Positions 5,890 through 9,770 of a stretch of DNA of 9,770 nt are shown here, piece by piece. Origin of the DNA: an uncultured Paenibacillus sp. (lineage in GTDB: Bacteria > Bacillota > Bacilli > Paenibacillales > Paenibacillaceae); NCBI GenBank assembly GCA_937895345.1, contig CALAWP010000095.1:1-9770 (forward strand), written 5' to 3'. The notes below the pieces were generated by a model that worked only from the letters and a program-made list of their open reading frames with translations, ran no database searches and was not told where the DNA came from. The translations under genes and the position numbers were made by a program. Position 1 is the stretch's first letter; the number at the start of each line of letters is the position of its first letter.

Positions 5890-6894
5890 GTGGGCGAACT
5901 CGACTTGCAGCAATTTAACGTTCAGACGGACCTGGCGCTGGAGGCCAAGGAATTGGCGGAAAAGCCCGGCGGAGGTCCGATTCCGGGCATATTGTCCAAT
6001 ACGATTGAGGATAACGGAATTACGATTACGCAGCTCCATGTGCAAAACGAGCAGGGCTCCCAGGCGATCGGCAAAGTGATCGGCCAATACGTCACGATCG
6101 AGGTGCCGGGCTTGCGAAGCCAGGATACGGACTTGCAGGATCGGGTGGCGACGCACTTTGCCCAGCAGTTCGAGCTGTTCCTTGGACGCTTGAACGTCAG
6201 CAAGTCGGCCCGGGTGCTGATCGTCGGCCTGGGCAACTGGAATGTGACGCCGGACGCGCTCGGTCCGCTCGTCGTGGAAAATACGATGGTGACCCGCCAT
6301 TTCTTCGAACTGATGCCGAACGACGTCGCGCCCGGCTACCGTTCGGTCAGCGCCGTCGCGCCCGGCGTGCTCGGCATTACGGGCATCGAATCGAGCGACG
6401 TGGTGCAGGGAATTGTCGACCGGACGAAACCGGAATTGGTCATCGCCATCGACGCTTTGGCCTCCAAGGCGCTGGAGCGCGTCAATACGACGATCCAGAT
6501 CGCCGATACGGGCATTCATCCCGGATCGGGCATCGGCAACAAGCGGAAGGGGCTGACACAGGAGATTTTGGGCGTTCCGGTCATCGCGATCGGCGTTCCT
6601 ACCGTCGTGTACGCGTCTACCATCGTCAATAACGCTTTCGAGATGATGCGGAATCACTTGGAAGCGCAAAAGGGCGATACGAATCAAATTTTTGGACTGC
6701 TAAACCAGATGGGCGAGCAGGAGCGGCTGCTGCTGGTGAAGGAAGTGCTCGGTCCGGTCGGCCACGATTTGCTGGTCACGCCGAAGGAGGTCGACCAGTT
6801 TATCGAGGATATCGCGAATATTATCGCGAGCGGCTTGAACGCCGCGCTCCATGAAGCCGTTGATACCGGCAACGTCGCCGCTTATACCCATTAG
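5890..6894 (+). CDS. gpr: GPR germination protease (spore SASP endopeptidase)
   Basis: Spore-core protease (MEROPS A25) that begins breakdown of DNA-protecting small acid-soluble proteins during germination. It is made as a zymogen in the forespore. The GTG start gives 334 residues, somewhat shorter than the B. subtilis enzyme (about 368). The N-terminus ELDLQQFNVQTD-LALEAKE matches the GPR propeptide boundary, so autocleavage after D14 is expected (inferred from the Bacillus enzymes). The two aspartates proposed as catalytic in B. megaterium (D127, D193) correspond to D122 in GNWNVTPDALGP and D188 in VIAIDALAS, with the same 66-residue separation. Other family stretches are IADTGIHPGSGIGNKRKGL (about 209-227) and GVPVIAIGVPTVV. 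It lies head-to-head with rpsT behind its own terminator and a candidate forespore promoter. A germinant receptor gene starts 63 bases after its stop. Confidence 0.96.
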   Translation: MGELDLQQFNVQTDLALEAKELAEKPGGGPIPGILSNTIEDNGITITQLHVQNEQGSQAIGKVIGQYVTIEVPGLRSQDTDLQDRVATHFAQQFELFLGRLNVSKSARVLIVGLGNWNVTPDALGPLVVENTMVTRHFFELMPNDVAPGYRSVSAVAPGVLGITGIESSDVVQGIVDRTKPELVIAIDALASKALERVNTTIQIADTGIHPGSGIGNKRKGLTQEILGVPVIAIGVPTVVYASTIVNNAFEMMRNHLEAQKGDTNQIFGLLNQMGEQERLLLVKEVLGPVGHDLLVTPKEVDQFIEDIANIIASGLNAALHEAVDTGNVAAYTH

Positions 6895-6957
6895 TCGAAC
6901 GGCGCATGCCGGCGGCGCAACGCTCACTGCCATGTTTGTACGGGAGGGCTGAAGGTG

Positions 6958-8487
6958 ATGGCTGTAGAAACGGACGCACCGGTTCATAAGCTGTACGCCG
7001 ATCTCCGGGACAATCTTCGTCAGATCGAAGCCGATATGGGCAAGAGCGGGGATATCGTCCTTCGGGAAGTCAGCATAGGGACTGCCGGCCGGTACAGCAT
7101 GGCGCTCGTCTATACCGACGGGCTGGCCGACAAAACGTTGATCAACGACCACATTCTCGAGGGGCTGATGAACGAGCCTGCCTTGGTCGAAGAGGCGGTC
7201 CAAAACGCCCCGTCCTCCGGCAGTCTTATACAGGCATTGTCCCGTCATGCGCTTGCGGTCGATTCGATCGACCCCGTCGGCGATTTCGAGACGTTGTACG
7301 ACCGGCTGCTGTCCGGAGACGCCATCATTCTGATGGACGGACAAGCGGAGGGGCTGGCGGCCGGCACGCGCGCCTGGAAGGAGCGGGGCGTAACCGAGCC
7401 GTCCGTCGAGTCGGTCATTCGCGGACCGCGTGAAGCCTTCTCCGAGACGCTGCGAACCAATACGTCGCTGATCCGGAGACGGATCAAGGACCGCAATTTG
7501 TGGATCGAAACGAGGCGGATCGGGCGTCTGACGAAGACGGACGTGGCCGTTGCATACCTGAAAAACGTCGCGTCCGAGGAGATTGTAGAAGAAGTGTTCT
7601 CGCGGCTGGACCGCATCGATATCGACGGCATACTGGAAAGCGCCTATATCGAGGAAATGATACAGGACGAGAGTGTGACACCCTTTCCTACGGTATACAA
7701 TACCGAACGGCCGGATGTCGTCGCCGCCGAGCTGCTGGAAGGGAAAGTCGCCATTCTGGTGGACGGAACTCCGATCGCGCTTGTTGTGCCGGCGTTGTTC
7801 GTCTCGTTTATTCACGCATCCGAGGACTATTATCATAGAGCCGATGTCAGCACTTTAGTCCGCATTCTCAGGTATGCGGGTATATTGATCGCGCTGTTCC
7901 TTCCCTCGCTGTACATCGCCATTACGACCTTCCATCAGGAAATGATCCCCACCACTTTGCTGATCAGCCTGGCGCAGCAGAGAGAGGGTACTCCTTTTCC
8001 CGCCTTTATCGAAGCCGTTACAATGGAGGTCGCCTTTGAAATATTGCGGGAAGCGGGCCTGCGCATGCCTCGGACGATCGGCCCCGCGGTGTCGATCGTC
8101 GGCACGCTGGTTATCGGCCAAGCGGCGGTCGAGGCGGGGATCGTGTCGGCGGCCATGGTCATCGTCGTTTCGACGACGGCGATCGCCAGCTTTGTATTTC
8201 CGTCCTACAGCCTGGCGAATGCCTTTCGCATGCTGCGGTTCTTGCTTATGGGGCTTGCCGCTTCGTTCGGGCTGGTCGGTCTCACCGTAGGCGTTTTTTT
8301 TCTAATCATGCATTTATGCAGTCTTCGTTCGTTCGGCGTCCCGTATATGAGCCCGTTTGCGCCATGGAAGCCGGCCGATCAGAAGGATGCCTTATTCAGA
8401 CTCCCCATCCGGAGGATGTTTACCAGGCCCAGCCTGATTGCGCGGCAAAACAGGAGGCGGCTGCGCCATGCACCCCGCAAGAGATGA
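6958..8487 (+). CDS. Spore germination protein, GerA/GerKA-type subunit A of a germinant receptor
   Basis: A 509-residue inner-spore-membrane subunit of a nutrient germinant receptor (GerA family), which with B and C subunits senses germinants. The soluble N-terminal domain (about 1-265) contains VIRGPREAFSETLRTNTSLIRRRI (about 153-176) and ERPDVVAAELLEGKVAILVDGTP (about 250-272), both hallmarks. The membrane domain follows with helices at about 272-288, 303-323, 374-417 (two or more) and 425-452. It includes the conserved stretch FPAFIEAVTMEVAFEILREA plus IGPAVSIVGTLVIGQAAVEAGIVS. It ends with SFGVPYMSPFAP and a strongly basic tail (about 483-509). GGAGG at 6943-6947 is 10 bases before the ATG at 6958 and 7 before an in-frame GTG at 6955, so either start is possible. 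No terminator separates it from gpr, so co-transcription in the forespore is plausible. The specific germinant cannot be inferred. Confidence 0.92.
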   Translation: MAVETDAPVHKLYADLRDNLRQIEADMGKSGDIVLREVSIGTAGRYSMALVYTDGLADKTLINDHILEGLMNEPALVEEAVQNAPSSGSLIQALSRHALAVDSIDPVGDFETLYDRLLSGDAIILMDGQAEGLAAGTRAWKERGVTEPSVESVIRGPREAFSETLRTNTSLIRRRIKDRNLWIETRRIGRLTKTDVAVAYLKNVASEEIVEEVFSRLDRIDIDGILESAYIEEMIQDESVTPFPTVYNTERPDVVAAELLEGKVAILVDGTPIALVVPALFVSFIHASEDYYHRADVSTLVRILRYAGILIALFLPSLYIAITTFHQEMIPTTLLISLAQQREGTPFPAFIEAVTMEVAFEILREAGLRMPRTIGPAVSIVGTLVIGQAAVEAGIVSAAMVIVVSTTAIASFVFPSYSLANAFRMLRFLLMGLAASFGLVGLTVGVFFLIMHLCSLRSFGVPYMSPFAPWKPADQKDALFRLPIRRMFTRPSLIARQNRRRLRHAPRKR

Positions 8488-8523
8488 CGGATCGTCCAAG
8501 AACGAAAACGGAGTGGCTGTAAA

Positions 8524-9747
8524 ATGATGAATCGCAAGCTGATCGTGATGATGGCGGCGTTGTGCGCTGCATTGCTGATTTCCGGCTGCTGGAATCGCAG
8601 AGAATTAAACGACATCGCGATCGTAGCCGCTATCGGCATCGACAAAAGAGAAAACGGCTATCTGGTTACGATCCAGGCCGTCGATCCCGGTGAGGTGGCT
8701 TCCCGCCAAAGCGACAGCGGCCGTCCCCCGGTAACGACTTATTATGCGACGGGAGGTTCCGTCATCGAAGCCATACGCAAGATGACTACGATTACGCCGA
8801 GGAAACCTTATTTTGCCCATTTGCGCATTCTCGTCATCGGCGAGGAAATGGCCCGGTCCGGCATTGCCGATATTTTGGACGTGTTTTCTCGGGATCAGGA
8901 AGCGCGCACCGACTTCTATATCGTCGCGGCCAACGGCCAGGAAGCGAGGGAAGTGCTGAACGTATTGACGCCCTTGGAAAAAATACCGGCGGGCAAAATG
9001 TACAAATCGCTTGAGGTAACGGAAAGATCGTGGGCACCGACCGTAGCTGTGCAATTGGACGAGCTTCTGCGCAACCTGGTGGACAAAGGCAGGGATCCCG
9101 TCCTGACCGGCATTCAAACCTGGGGACATGAGTCGGCCAAATCAGCCGGCACTAATAGCGACAAGATGGACGCCCCATTGGATTTGAAATACCGGGGAAT
9201 CGGAGTGCTGAAGGGCGATAAGCTGATCGGCTGGTTGAACTTAATCGAGAGCAAAGGCTTCAGCGACATTACGAACCGCCTTCAAAGCACCGTCATTGAG
9301 ACGGATTGTCCGTCGGGCGGAAAGATGACTTTGGAAATTATCCGCTCGCGATCCAAAATAAAAGGAAGGCTCAAAGACGGCCGGCCGGAGATCGATGTAT
9401 ACACGAAAGCCGAGGCGAACGTGGCCGAGGTGAGCTGCCGGATGAAGCTGATGGAACTCGGCTCCATCGCCGAACTGGAACGGAAGGCGGAGGATGTCAT
9501 GAAATCGAATGCCGAACAGGCGGTGTCGAAAGCCAAGCGGCTGGGCAGCGATATTTTCGGTTTCGGCGAAGCGGTGCATCGCGCGAACCCCCGATATTGG
9601 AACCGGGTCAAGGACGATTGGGACAAGCATTTCAAGCAGATTCCCGTCCGGTTGCACATTCATGTCCAAATCAAGCGGGTCGGCACCGTCGGCGATTCGT
9701 TTATGCTGCAAATGAAAAAGTCCAGCGGTATAATGTCAAGTCCCTAA
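8524..9747 (+). CDS. Spore germination lipoprotein, GerC-type subunit C of a germinant receptor
   Basis: A 407-residue Ger(x)C family lipoprotein, the C subunit of the receptor whose A subunit precedes it. A hydrophobic signal (about 6-19) ends in the lipobox ISGC, making C22 the likely lipidated residue, and SGCWNRRELND is the classic start of mature GerC proteins. Further family stretches are IAIVAAIGIDK, YFAHLRILVIGEEMARSGIADILDVFSRD, RTDFYIVAA and, in the C-terminal domain, YRGIGVLKGDKLIGWLN and ANPRYWNRVKDDWDKHF. Length is normal and the gene is complete. Two adjacent ATGs (8524, 8527) are possible starts; GGAG at 8510-8513 lies 10 bases before the first. It begins 36 bases after the A-subunit stop with no terminator between, so the two form an operon. 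The usual B subunit (permease) gene would have to lie beyond the window. Confidence 0.93.
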   Translation: MMNRKLIVMMAALCAALLISGCWNRRELNDIAIVAAIGIDKRENGYLVTIQAVDPGEVASRQSDSGRPPVTTYYATGGSVIEAIRKMTTITPRKPYFAHLRILVIGEEMARSGIADILDVFSRDQEARTDFYIVAANGQEAREVLNVLTPLEKIPAGKMYKSLEVTERSWAPTVAVQLDELLRNLVDKGRDPVLTGIQTWGHESAKSAGTNSDKMDAPLDLKYRGIGVLKGDKLIGWLNLIESKGFSDITNRLQSTVIETDCPSGGKMTLEIIRSRSKIKGRLKDGRPEIDVYTKAEANVAEVSCRMKLMELGSIAELERKAEDVMKSNAEQAVSKAKRLGSDIFGFGEAVHRANPRYWNRVKDDWDKHFKQIPVRLHIHVQIKRVGTVGDSFMLQMKKSSGIMSSP

Positions 9748-9770
9748 TTCGGTCGAATTGGAAATTACCA

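Noticed and set aside
5779..6687. 302-codon minus-strand open frame opposite gpr
   Set aside because: It runs through the catalytic region of gpr, shows no recognisable motifs and begins without a ribosome binding site.
6895..6957. A separate sigma-G promoter between gpr and the GerA-type gene
   Set aside because: GCATG (6904-6908) fits a -35, but no acceptable -10 occurs at 17-18 bases; CATGTTT is 22 bases away.
6700..7836. 378-codon minus-strand open frame opposite the gpr end and the GerA-type gene
   Set aside because: Antisense shadow crossing two well-supported genes, with no family motifs.
8316..8522. 68-codon plus-strand frame ending just before the GerC-type gene
   Set aside because: It lies within the conserved C-terminus of the GerA-type gene in another frame, and no ribosome binding site precedes it.
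1..9770. Mobile elements, CRISPR arrays, tRNA or rRNA genes
   Set aside because: No transposase, direct-repeat array, terminal inverted repeats or RNA-gene signatures were seen; gaps between genes are short and explained by promoters and terminators.

Overview
The window is a stretch of ordinary-looking chromosome from a moderately GC-rich, endospore-forming, Gram-positive bacterium. The best fit is the Paenibacillaceae (Paenibacillus/Cohnella-like), an inference from the gene set (comEC, holA, rpsT, gpr, spore germinant-receptor genes), the strong AGGAGG-type ribosome binding sites and the GC-rich codon usage. I see no rRNA, tRNA, CRISPR array, insertion sequence or phage gene.

Layout, left to right. 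(1) 3-2084 (+): the 3' part of comEC, the DNA-uptake channel; its start lies upstream of the window. (2) 2283-3934 (+): a two-gene operon of an ECF sigma factor (GTG start) and a membrane-anchored zinc-type anti-sigma factor, joined by an ATGA start/stop overlap. A possible ECF-type autoregulatory promoter lies before it and a clear terminator hairpin about 130 bases after it. (3) 3935-4245: an intergenic stretch with that terminator, a sigma-A-like promoter and a leader hairpin next to the ribosome binding site of the next gene. (4) 4246-5301 (+): holA, DNA polymerase III delta (clamp loader). (5) 5393-5665 (-): rpsT, ribosomal protein S20, convergent with holA and separated from it by a terminator with an 18-bp perfect stem. 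(6) 5890-6894 (+): gpr, the spore protease that degrades small acid-soluble proteins at germination, preceded by a separate intrinsic terminator and a candidate forespore promoter. (7) 6958-8487 and 8524-9747 (+): a GerA-type membrane subunit and a GerC-type lipoprotein of a nutrient germinant receptor; a GerB-type permease is expected but is not in the window.

Functionally the window combines housekeeping (holA, rpsT, comEC), an envelope-stress style sigma/anti-sigma switch, and a spore germination block (gpr plus germinant receptor). Compared from memory with Bacillus subtilis, where comEC, holA, rpsT, gpr and spoIIP follow one another closely, this backbone carries two additions: the sigma/anti-sigma operon between comEC and holA, and the germinant receptor genes directly after gpr. 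I see no convincing undescribed system. The most unusual element is the extracytoplasmic half of the anti-sigma factor: a long low-complexity linker ending in what looks like only two beta-propeller blades.
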